Positions 10,544-19,791 of a DNA stretch of 64,000 bases are shown in pieces. The notes beneath the pieces were generated by a model. It did not search any database. It had not been told where the DNA came from and worked only from the letters and a program-made list of their open reading frames with translations. Source of the DNA: Plantago major (taxonomy: Eukaryota; Streptophyta; Magnoliopsida; Lamiales; Plantaginaceae); assembly GCA_026545765.1 (NCBI GenBank), contig CM048842.1:40495431-40559430 (forward strand), read 5' to 3'. The translations under genes and the position numbers were made by a program. Position 1 is the stretch's first letter. The number at the start of each line of letters is the position of its first letter.

Positions 10544-11722
10544 AGATTCAACTAAGACTATTATGCGAAATAATGACTACACTTGTTAATCTTCACACTG
10601 TACTTGATCTGGTATATATAGAGACTTCGACCAGCTCTAAGTATCAAGTACGAAATTATCTTGTTAACTTGTTGCTTATCCTTATCTTCAAGAGTCCATA
10701 GTATCTTTTCTTCCAAGAGTATGTTGTATCTTGTCTTCCAAGAGTCCATCGTATCTTGTCTTCTAAGATTCCATGATTTGGTGACTTCCTTGCTTTCCTT
10801 TAGGATACATACGTTGAATCATGTCACAGACAAAGAACTAAAACAAGTGGAATTAGGTTAATGTTAGTGAAGAAGGCAATTATCAATAAAGTCCTGCAAA
10901 GTGCATGAATATTGTTTCTAACAACATGCACTTTCACCATGTAACCTAGGGCTGTACATAAAAAAAAAAAAAACCGCCCGCGCCGCCCGCCAATCCGCCC
11001 GCTGCAAACCGCACCCGCCGGTTGAAATTTTTAAAAATATCCGCCGTGGGTCGAAAATTTAATCACCCGCTTCGAGCGGGTGGGTGGCGGGTGCGGGCGA
11101 AGTCACCCGCCACCCACCCGACCCACCCGCCCACATAAATTATATATTTTTTTTTTATTTTTTGTTATATAGTTATATAGCATTTCACAGCTTGTAACTA
11201 ATGACTGGATTTTTGGATTTGTGTTAATAGGAGAGCATGAAAGAGAGCAACAAAAAGAATTCATTGATGACTGGAAGAGATAACAAGCAGCAGCAGGTGT
11301 TTGGAAGAATTTTTTTTTTATCACCAACATGAGTCCAGTACATTTTCACCTAGACTTCTATTTGGAATCAAATGTACTTGTATTTTGAATTTATTGGAAC
11401 TTATACATATGTATGGTGATTGTACTTGCCTATGGAATGTTTTATTTCGTATTGGAACTTATATTTATCTTGTTCGAACATGTTATAGCATGTTTATTTT
11501 ATACGTTCAACCCGCCCGCCATTCACACGCTTAAATGTCAACCCACCCGCCGTGGTTTGATAAATTGTTCACCCGCCATGGTTCAATATTTTGTCCACCC
11601 GCTATAGGTGGGTCGGTTGAATATTTGGTAAAAAACCGCCCGCACCCGCCCGCGTACACCCCTAATATTGTAACCCATGGTACCTGCCAAAACGGTTGTT
11701 TGAGATCCCTTCCCGTGATCTA
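10544..11722. repeat. Duplicated block, copy B (with hAT-like insertion)
   Basis: Repeats 8168-8632 in the same order and orientation. It runs on without a break into the lectin-kinase sequence at 11723 and beyond, so copy B is the one joined to the N-terminal kinase block. It is interrupted at 10947-11667 by an hAT-like element and lacks the palindromic part around TGTTGCACTGTTGGTGCAAC. Confidence 0.9.
10947..11667. mobile_element. Non-autonomous hAT-like element with CCCGCC-rich ends
   Basis: Starts TAGGGCTGTACA and ends with the reverse complement-like GTACACCCCTA. It is flanked by ATGTAACC (10939-10946) and TTGTAACC (11668-11675), a near-perfect 8-bp target duplication as made by hAT elements. 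Comparison with copy A (no insertion) confirms the insertion point to within a few bases. Both subterminal regions are dense in CCCGCC or its complement, as in many plant hAT MITE-like elements. No transposase frame. Confidence 0.88.
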
Positions 11723-13180
11723 TTAGTCGAGCAAGTCCAAAATCACCGAGCTTGGCGTTGAAATCAGCGTCCAACATGATGTTACTCGACTTAATATCCC
11801 TATGCAGGACACATTATTCCCACTCATCGTGTAGATAGAGCAAAGCAGAAGACAGTCCTTCTGCAATCTTGAACCTGATTGCCCAGCTCAACAAACTTTT
11901 TCCCTTAAAAAGATGAAAATCCAAGCTTCCATTAGGCATGAACTCGTAAACAAGGAGAAGTTCTTGTCTCTCATGACACCATCCAAGGATCTGTACCAGA
12001 TTTTTATGCCTCGATCTACTTATAATTTTCACCTCTGATACATATTCTTTTATTCCCTGCTGGGAACCACTAGACACTCTCTTCACAGCGATAAATGAAT
12101 CCATTTCTCGAATAAATCCTTTGTAAACACCACCAAACCCTCCCTCGCCAAGCTTTTCTTGCTGTGCAGAATTGTTCATCGCGCACTTGAGATCATCATA
12201 GGCAAAGTTCTTTGGTCCGCTTACTCGTTCAAGTGCATGGCTGATTGAGACATCCAAGGTTTTCTTATAAACTCCATTGACCAATGTTTTTTTCTTCCTC
12301 CAGAAACAATACATAAGCAGTGCTAATGCCAGTACAAATAACAAACAACCTCCGATTGGCAACGCTATCACGGTGTAATGACTGTTTCATTACCATTTAC
12401 TATAAGAATTGAGCTGAAGTTCCATGAATAGAGTGTAAAAAGTACCGGTAAATCCCCTGTTGCAGCTGAGAAGCCGAAAGTCACAAATTCTGGCAAATAA
12501 GTCCTCAAGTCAATTGTGAGTGAGAATGATCCTTGTGTGATCCAAGTACCATCTGCCCAGTAGTCACAAATTCTGGCAAATAATGTTTTTGGCTTGACCG
12601 GTATAACTAATTGTGGCTTCTTGTTGCCAACCTTCCATAATGCTAGTGTTACTTGGCCACCTCACGTTATAGTCAGACCTCATCGATTGGATATCAAGGC
12701 CAACGTGCCTGCCCGGAAAATCCCAACCAGCATTTGTAAAGATGTCAAACTCTACAGCAATGAAAGGATTCTCTGTTGTGGACATATTATAGTTAAAGGG
12801 ACCTGTAAGGCCTAAACTCCCGCCTCCAGAGTTCTCTTGAATTCTTGAACCATTAGGGGCTATAAAGAACGCCATCCAATGTGCATATTGAGATGAGTTG
12901 AGCGAGTCTACGGAAAATGAGAAGCGTGTGGTGAAATCAGTGAGGTTTCTTGAGGCCGTGTCCCAAAGATGTAGGGGTTGGGCATCTGTTGCACGTCCCA
13001 CCGCGTTTATGCTTTGCGTGAGCTGGATAACGTTGCCGGTCGGATAAGCTGATGCCTCATAGTTAATATGGTGTTATTGTTGGGTGAGAAGCTAGTGAAA
13101 TTGAAGGACAGAGGAGTTGCAGAATGAATCATGATAACAAGGAAAAGTATGGTGGTATTGATAACAGGATTTCGTCCCAT

Positions 13181-13819
13181 GCCAGTTGTCCAGTTTACAC
13201 TAATTCGCAGTAAACAAAATTGATCTTTGACCGTGAATATATCTCAAACGATAATAGTAAAATCTTCAATTGAACTATATAATGAAAATTTAGGCCTATA
13301 TTTTTCAAAGTAGTATAATAATTCACAGAGTTTCACTAAGTTTATAATTCAATTTAAATCTCATCCGTTGATCTTACTTATTCAATTTGAATCTGGTACG
13401 TACATGTGTCATTGTTTAAGTACAAGGTGCAGGGTTCGAATCTCATTGGCGTAAATTTATCCCTTTTATTTATTAAATGTTTTCAAAAATCACAGGTTCA
13501 TTGGTTTATATAAAACCATTAACACACTTACGTAAATGCTAGTAATTATATATTTCAATTGAAGATATGACTATTACTGTTTGAGAGTTTTCCTTGTAAT
13601 CAAGAGTTCCAATTACCTCAATCTCCATAAACCGAAGGCAACTATATCTCACAATTAATCAATCGATTAGCCTTCTAATAATGGTAAATCTGACCCTCAA
13701 AATCCATGCAAAGCCATTAAGATTCATGGAGTACTCTACATCATCAAGCTCCATTAATCAGTGTGTTTCAATCGAATAAGTATACTGCCAAGTCAACAAA
13801 ACCATGCCTTCTCAACCGT
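13181..13819. other. Non-coding region upstream of the lectin kinase pseudogene
   Basis: Holds a decayed piece of the same Stowaway-like sequence found in the NAC promoter repeats (about 13215-13310, with the TCAAACGATAATAGTAAAAT stretch). The rest shows no recognisable gene or element. Confidence 0.6.
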
Positions 13820-14249
13820 ACTAGTTAAACTCACTAAAAGACAATCAAAGCTAAACAATCTTACCTCTCAATGATGATCAATCCACTAGAGTTTGATAAT
13901 CAACCGGCTTGGGATCGACATGGAGACAATAATAATCATTCGGCAACTTCGATTAATTCTTCCCAAACTAACATTAAAACCATAACATTAAAACCATCCA
14001 GTATATATGAAACCTAATAATCATCTGTCCAGTTTAAGCCGGTCCTAAATGTCCAATAGCTCTTTACTAATTATTTTGCGCTTTTACTCCAGTCCAAAAC
14101 CAATCCAATAAAAATATCATAGTCCGTCTGGATATATCGGCCCGTAAAATAATAACTTATAAAATCCCGTATAACAACTCAGGTCCAAATAATTTCTCGT
14201 CTCCAGATTAATCCAAATAGACAATTCAACAAAAAAAAATCGGGATTTT
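13820..14249. mobile_element. Truncated 3' end of gypsy-like LTR
   Basis: The end of this segment (TCTCGTCTCCAGATTAAT, a short gap, then CGGGATTTTACA) parallels the end of the solo LTR at 2871-4860 (ATCGTCTCCAAATTAAT ... AAATTTTACA). It stops at the first NAC promoter repeat unit. The left boundary is uncertain because similarity fades. Confidence 0.6.
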
Positions 14250-14596
14250 ACATCATATACATCGAACACAACACAATGTATAAAGTCAAGATCATTTTAT
14301 TATCATTTGTATATAGTATAGTATATAAAAAAAAAGAATGTTGCTATTTTGTCCAAAGAGCCATTTTGAAAGATCTAACGGTAAATAAAACATGGGTTAA
14401 TTAAAAACAAAGTTACTTGTGGAAAAAGGAATGAAGGAAACTCTCATGGGCCTGTTTACAGCCCAACCTTCCTAAAATCAAAGAAAGTTTCCATATAGTA
14501 AAAATCAAACATATATACCGCTAAATCTAATTGTGAAAAAATCAAAGAAACTTTCCATAAATCAAATGAAGTTTCCTAAATTCAATTTACAGCGAT

Positions 14597-14605
14597 CTAT
14601 AAATA
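14597..14605 (+). promoter_or_regulatory. TATA box, repeat unit 1
   Basis: CTATAAATA lies about 29 bp before TCTCCTATACGC, the usual plant TATA-to-start spacing. A TGGGCC/GCCCAA pair (site II-like) lies at 14447-14465. Confidence 0.55.
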
Positions 14606-15420
14606 TACGCCGTTGCTATTGAATTCTCCTATACGCACCAGGAATAACGAAGGCGATAATTGAAATGTGTTTGGGTCAAATTGTCTTTCATTAATTCCAG
14701 ATAAAAGAGTTATAAAAAAGCAAATGTGGAATTTTGGACGGCGCATGTGGAGTACACTCCCTTCACTTCAGTTTTGACTTTTTTGCAGTCAACAATTTAC
14801 TTTGACTGCAAATTAACCTCAAACGATAATAGTAAAATATTCAATTGAATTATATAATGAAAATGTAAGATCTAATTTAAATTATATAATTCAATTGAAA
14901 AAATTTACCATTACAATTTAAAATTAATTTCTAGTCAAAGATCAATTTTGTTGAATGTGAAAAATCAAAATTAGACAATTGACGTGTGACGGAGGAAGTA
15001 TATAGAGTATATCATATACGTCGAACACAACACAATGCATTATTAAACTAAGACATAATTAATTTTTTATTTTTAAAATCTAGTAAAACTATTTACTTGT
15101 ATAAAGTCAAGATCATTTTATTATCATTTGTATATAGTATAGTATATAAAAAAAAAAAGAAGAATGTTGCTATTTTGTCCAAAGAGCCATTTTGAAAGAT
15201 CTAACGGTAAATAAAGTATGGGTTAATTAAAACAAAGTTACTTGTGGAAAAAGAAATGAAGGAAACTCTTCTGGGCCTGTTTACAGCCCAACCTTCCTAA
15301 AATAAAGTTTCCATATAGTAAAAATCAAACATATATACCGCTAAATCTAATTGTGAAAAAATCAAGGAAACTTTCCTTAAATCAAATAATTAAAGTTTCC
15401 TAAATTCAATTTACAGCGAT

Positions 15421-15429
15421 CTATAAATA
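15421..15429 (+). promoter_or_regulatory. TATA box, repeat unit 2
   Basis: Same CTATAAATA and spacing as in unit 1; the TGGGCC/GCCCAA pair is retained upstream (about 15272-15291). Confidence 0.55.
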
Positions 15430-16248
15430 CGCCGTTGCTATTGAACTCTCCTATACGCACCAGGAATAACGAAGGCGATAATTGAAATATGTTTGGGTCG
15501 AATTGTCTTTCATTAATTCCAGATAAAAGAGTTATAAAAAGCGAATGTGGAATTTTGGACGGCGCATGTGGAGTATACTCCTTCACCTCAGTTTTGATTT
15601 TTTTGCAGTTAACAATTTACTTTGACTACAAATTAACCTCAAACAATAATAGTAAAATATTCAATTGAATTATATAATGAAAATGTAAGATCTAATTTAA
15701 ATTATATAATTCAATTGAAAAAATTTACCATTACAATTTAAAATTAATTTCTAGTCAAAGATCAATTTTGTTGAATGTGAAAAATCAAAATTAGACAATT
15801 GACGTGTGACGGAGGGAGTATATAGAGTATATCATATACATCGAACACAACACAATGCATTATTAAACTAACACATAATTAATTTTTTATGTTTAAAATC
15901 TTGTAAAACTATTTACTTGTATAAAGTCAAGATCATTTTCTTATCATTTGTATATAGTATAGTATATATATATAAAAAAAAAAAAAAAAAGAATGTTGCT
16001 ATTTTGTCCAAAGAGCCATTTTGAAAGATCTAACGGTAAATAAAACATGGGTTAATTAAAACAAAGTTACTTGCAAAAAGGAATGAAGGAAACTATCTTG
16101 GGCCTGTTTACAGCCCAACCTTCGTAAAATCAAAGAAAGTTTCCATATAGTAAAAATCAAACATATATATCGCTAAATCTAATTGTGAAAAAATCAAGGA
16201 AACTTTCCTTAAATCAAACAAAGTTTGCTAAATTCAATTTACAGCGAT

Positions 16249-16257
16249 CTATAAATA
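16249..16257 (+). promoter_or_regulatory. TATA box, repeat unit 3
   Basis: Same CTATAAATA box. This is the intact TATA box nearest to the NAC gene, about 1.3 kb upstream of the start codon, because the equivalent site in unit 4 is deleted. Confidence 0.55.
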
Positions 16258-17150
16258 CGCCGTTGCTCTTGAACTCTCCTATACGCACTAGGAATAACGA
16301 AGGCGATAATTGAAATATGTTTTGGTCAAATTGTCTTTCATTAATTCTAGATAAAGAGTTATAAAAAAGTGAATGTGGAATTTTGGATGGCGCATGTGGA
16401 GTATACTCCCTTCACCTCAGTTTGACTTTTTTGCAGTTAACAAAATTGGACTTTGACTACAAATTTTTCTCTAACGATAATAGTAAAATATTCAATTGAA
16501 TTATATAATGAAAATGTAAGATCTAATTTAAATTATATAATTCAATTGAAAAAATTTACCAGTACAATTTAAAATTAATTTCTAGTCAAAGATCAATTTT
16601 GTTGAATGTGAAAAATCAAAATTAGACAATTGACGTGTGACGGGGGGAGTATATAATGTATATCATATACGTCGAACACAACACAATGCATTATTAAACA
16701 AACACGTAATTAATTTTTTATGTTTAAAATCTTGTGAAACTATTTACTTGCATAAAGTCAAGATCATTTTATTATCATTTGTATATAGTATATTATATAA
16801 AAAAACCGAATGTTGTTATTTTGTCCAATGAGCCATTTTGAAAGTTCTAACCGTGAATAAAACCTGGGTTAATTAAAACAAAGTTGCTTGTGAAAAAAGG
16901 AATGATGGAAACTCTACTGGGCCTGTTTAAAGCCCAACCTTATTAAAATCAAAGAAAGTTTCCATATAGTAAAAAATCAAATATATATATAACCCTAAAT
17001 CTAATTGTGAAAAATATCAAGGACAGGAAACTTTACTTAAATCAAACAAAGTTTCCTAAATTCAAAGTTTCCTATTGACCTCTCCTATACGCGCCAGGAA
17101 GAATTAAGTTCAGTTAGTCGAAGAGAAGAAATTTATTTGTTTGTGCTCAG

Positions 17151-17310
17151 TTTCTTGCATTGTTGGTTTGTGGAATAGAAGAAATTAATTTGTTTGTGTT
17201 TGGTTTCTTGCATTGTTGGTTTGTGGAACACAGCAAATCAATTTGTTTGTGTTTGGTTTCTTGCATTGTTGGTTTGTCGAACAGAGCAAATCAATTTGTT
17301 TGTGTCTGTT
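17151..17310 (+). repeat. 53-bp tandem repeats in the NAC leader, 3 copies
   Basis: The phrase TTTCTTGCATTGTTGGTTTG recurs at 17151, 17204 and 17257, a 53-bp period, with each copy followed by a TTGTTTGTGT stretch. The array lies between the presumed transcription start and the NAC start codon, so it would be in the 5' UTR. Confidence 0.9.
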
Positions 17311-17539
17311 ACTTCACTCTTGAGAGTAATCAGAAAGAATCAGGAAGAATTCTTCAGGTCAGTTAGTCGGTTTGTTCGGTTTCTTGCGTTGCGAGATTAA
17401 TCAAGGTTCTTGCTCAGAAAACAGAACAAATTAGTTTGTTTAATTTGTCTCAGTTTCTTCACTCTTGAGAAGAATCGAATTGAAGTTGTGCGTTGTGTGT
17501 TACTTAATTGATACTATCAGTCAGATATCAAAACAATCA

Positions 17540-18502
17540 ATGGATACCAACAGTTTTCCTCCTGGGATCAAGTTCAGGCCGAGTGACCAAGACCTGATTG
17601 GTTACTATCTTACTCGTAAACTTTCCGATCAGCTTCGTCTTCCCAACTTCATCCAAATCTTGGACAGGCAGATGTATGGCAAGCAACTCCCCTGGGAAGT
17701 TTTAACTGATGATGATCCCTGGGATTTCACTTGGGAGGATGGCTTAATTCTCAAGCAGAAAGAAATCTACGTTTTCTCCAGATTGATTCAGTCCGGCAAT
17801 AAAAAACGTGCTATGCGGACAGCAGGCTGTGGTACGTGGGGCGGAAAGCAGGTGAGCCACAACATCAAGGACCATCAAAACGTCATCGGGAAGATGAGAA
17901 GTTTCACGTTCTACAAGAACGACGGAGTCTTGGAAGCTGGCAAGGGCAGATGGAGAATGCATGAGTACTCCATGGGTAACACTGATTTGGTTCTCTGTAG
18001 GATTATTGTTGATGATTTTCGTCAATCTACAACTGCTACTGATCAGTTTATTGGATGCAAAAAGAGGAAATACTCTGATGGTGATCACCAAACTGTGGAG
18101 GATCATGACGGTAGTGATCATAAGCGTCTACGGGCAAAGAATATTGATGATGAAGTTATAACTGGACAAGTAGCAGAGGTTTTGAGCATACCAAAACTTA
18201 TTGAGAGTGCTGGTGCTTCAACAAGTAATAAGAAGGCCTTGTCTGATTGTTGTTATGAGAGTTCTGTTTCCTCAGCAAGTAGTGCAAAGGCCATGGGTGA
18301 TGATAATCAATATCCTCCTTTGGATGACTTTACGAATCAAGAGGATTTTGGTCTATATAGCTGGACGCAATATCTTGCGGAATATGATTTGGAGAACGTT
18401 GAAGGAGCAAGTGCTGAAGGGTTGCCAACTATTCCAATGGACATGGCATATTTGGAGCCGCTCTTTCAGCTGGATGAATGTGGTGAACTCCAGTTTATGT
18501 AG
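17540..18502 (+). CDS. NAC-domain transcription factor, intronless
   Basis: A single uninterrupted frame of 320 codons. The NAC DNA-binding domain occupies residues about 8-160. Subdomain A is FPPGIKFRPSDQDLIGYYL, the B region follows, C is PWDF...KEIYVFSRL, D has R-x-AGCGTWGGK and VIGKMRSFTFYKNDG, and the WRMHEYSM block leads into E with VLCRI. Family members bind CGT-core DNA as dimers in the nucleus and regulate stress, development or cell-wall programmes. The C-terminal half is acidic, Ser-rich and variable, as expected for an activation region; no transmembrane helix is seen. Two features are unusual. Subdomain D lacks the common WK-x-TG sequence and has GTWGGK instead. There is also no intron, whereas most plant NAC genes have introns inside the NAC domain. 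The start was chosen because MDTNSFPPG places the domain at the usual distance and no ATG lies upstream in frame. Subfamily not determined. Confidence 0.9.
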   Translation: MDTNSFPPGIKFRPSDQDLIGYYLTRKLSDQLRLPNFIQILDRQMYGKQLPWEVLTDDDPWDFTWEDGLILKQKEIYVFSRLIQSGNKKRAMRTAGCGTWGGKQVSHNIKDHQNVIGKMRSFTFYKNDGVLEAGKGRWRMHEYSMGNTDLVLCRIIVDDFRQSTTATDQFIGCKKRKYSDGDHQTVEDHDGSDHKRLRAKNIDDEVITGQVAEVLSIPKLIESAGASTSNKKALSDCCYESSVSSASSAKAMGDDNQYPPLDDFTNQEDFGLYSWTQYLAEYDLENVEGASAEGLPTIPMDMAYLEPLFQLDECGELQFM

Positions 18503-18600
18503 TAATGTAGTATAGAGTGTGAAAGCTTGTAATTTGACAAAGTATGTAATGTTATTTCTTGAAGATGCAATGAAAAAAAATCTTGTTTACTTTGTGTCCT
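18503..18600 (+). terminator. NAC 3' UTR with possible poly(A) signal
   Basis: The T-rich 3' region includes TTGTAATTTG and an AATGAA hexamer at about 18569, a plausible near-upstream poly(A) element. Assigned from position only. Confidence 0.35.
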
Positions 18601-19086
18601 TTCAACTTTTTTTGGTGTTTCTGTATCTTTGGCATCTAAAGGACTAACATCACCTAAGTATATATATTGTCGATATTTTTGCGCCAAGTGGGAGATTGAC
18701 TTAGAGATGAAGGGCGCAAATCAAGCAGGAAAAATGGTGCTTTTGTGGATGTTTTGATAGATGGAGAGAGTGAAACAGATGAGGAAAGCTTTAGAGTGGA
18801 AAGAAAAGGCTATGTTTTGATATCTTGAAGCATTTTTTCAATGAAATTTGTCTTAAAGACCAGAAGTTCTTCACTGTCTCATCAGAACTGAATATAGAAC
18901 CCTATTTCTGCATTTATACGGTTAACATTTATACAAAGTTTTCGAGAGACTGGCTCTCATAAACCGGATCAACATCACATATTATTTTTGTACAGTTTTT
19001 ATAGCGAAATAGTAAAGTCAGAAGGATGAAAACAATGCCCCATGTACATGTATACACAACACAGTTGAGTTCTTACACTTTGGTAA
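18601..19086. other. Non-coding region downstream of NAC
   Basis: No gene, tRNA or recognised repeat seen. Confidence 0.5.
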
Positions 19087-19791
19087 GACCTTCTCCACCA
19101 GCGTTGCAATGCTGGGTTGCAACGCTGGTGCAACTCGTGTTGAGACTCCAGTAGAGTCCCAACACGAGTTGGAAGAGTGGGGCGCTGGCCCAGCGCCCCA
19201 ACTCTTTTTTTTAATTTTTTTTTTGTTTTTTTTCTTCTTTTCTTGTTTCTTTGTTTTTATTTTCTCTTTTTGTTTTTTTTATTTCTATTCCTTTTCTACT
19301 TTTATCTTTTTTATTTTTTTTTTTTTTGAATATTTCTATATGATAATAATTATACTTATACATTACTTCTAAAATTTAAAATACATATTAAAATCACACT
19401 CGTAAAATGTAGTATTTTAATTGTTGTAATTTTCATTTTCAATTATTTTAATTTTCAATTTCAAGTATTGTAATTTTCAATTTTAAGTATTGTAGTTTTT
19501 TTTAAGTAATGTAATTTTTATTTTCAAGTAATATATATAAAAAACATTAGTGTAATTCTGTTATAATTAATTAATAACATTTAAAATAAAGTCAAGAATA
19601 AAGCTTAAAAGGAAATGAGAAAAGAAAATGAAATTAATAATTAAGTTTGAAAGAAATGTTAAAAGAAAATAGATTTTGGCTCACTGTTGGAGTAGAGAAT
19701 TGTGGAGAGTTGCAAAGTAAGTTGCAGTGAGTGGAATGCTGACGTGGCAGAGAGAGTGGGTTGCAGAGAGTTGCAACTGCTGGAGATGGCC
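19087..19791. mobile_element. PIF/Harbinger-like non-autonomous element
   Basis: The left end GACCTTCTCCACCAGCGTTGC and the reverse complement of the right end (GGCCATCTCCAGCAGTTGC) are imperfect terminal inverted repeats. TAA flanks both sides (19084-19086 and 19792-19794), matching the 3-bp TTA/TAA target duplication of this superfamily. No transposase is encoded. The left 110 bp form three consecutive hairpins (see findings), and T-rich sequence follows. Confidence 0.75.

Larger units (their letters stand above)
7432..13180 (-). pseudogene. L-type lectin receptor-like kinase pseudogene, split by transposons
   Basis: Two separated minus-strand blocks reconstruct most of an intronless L-type lectin receptor kinase. 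Block 1 (13180-about 11672) has a hydrophobic signal-peptide-like start, a legume-lectin domain (VEFDIFTN and GRHVGLDIQSM motifs), a transmembrane helix (LPIGGCLLFVLALALLMYCF) and a Lys/Arg stop-transfer. It then has the kinase start: GEGGFGGVYKG glycine loop, IAVKRV lysine, HRDIKSSN catalytic loop, DFGLAR and GTMGY. Block 2 (about 7790-7432) resumes at APEC and carries DVFSFGVVALEIATGRR to the VPTY end. Lesions include frameshifts near 13065, 12590 and 12372, a TAA at 11816-11814 in place of the residue before CVLHRD, and a ~3.9-kb insertion between GTMGY and APEC. The family normally sits at the plasma membrane and acts in defence signalling; this copy cannot make an intact receptor. Confidence 0.92.
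14250..17095 (+). repeat. ~820-bp tandem repeat carrying the NAC promoter, ~3.4 copies
   Basis: The same sequence recurs with the anchor TAAAGTCAAGATCATTTT at 14281, 15102, 15922 and 16753 (spacings 821, 820 and 831). Each full unit contains, in order, an A-run, a TGGGCC..GCCCAA pair, a CTATAAATA box, the motif TCTCCTATACGC about 30 bp later, and a Stowaway-type MITE of ~240 bp. The fourth unit is partial. It ends in the same TCTCCTATACGC motif and runs straight into the leader of the NAC gene, so the repeated unit is the NAC promoter plus transcription start region. Unit 1 lacks ~60 bp at its left edge. Confidence 0.93.

Noticed and set aside
12374..12590. A possible intron between the lectin and kinase parts
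   Set aside because: This family is generally intronless and no GT..AG pair restores both frames; frameshifts and a small duplication explain the break better.
14250..17095. Regular repeats considered as a CRISPR-like array or satellite
   Set aside because: Units are ~820 bp, contiguous without spacers, and contain promoter and MITE sequence; this is a tandem duplication in a plant nucleus.
17744..18121. Minus-strand 125-codon frame in the NAC gene
   Set aside because: Antisense shadow of a well-supported NAC coding sequence.
19109..19372. Phe-rich hydrophobic frame resembling a membrane protein
   Set aside because: Produced by T-rich low-complexity DNA inside the Harbinger-like element.
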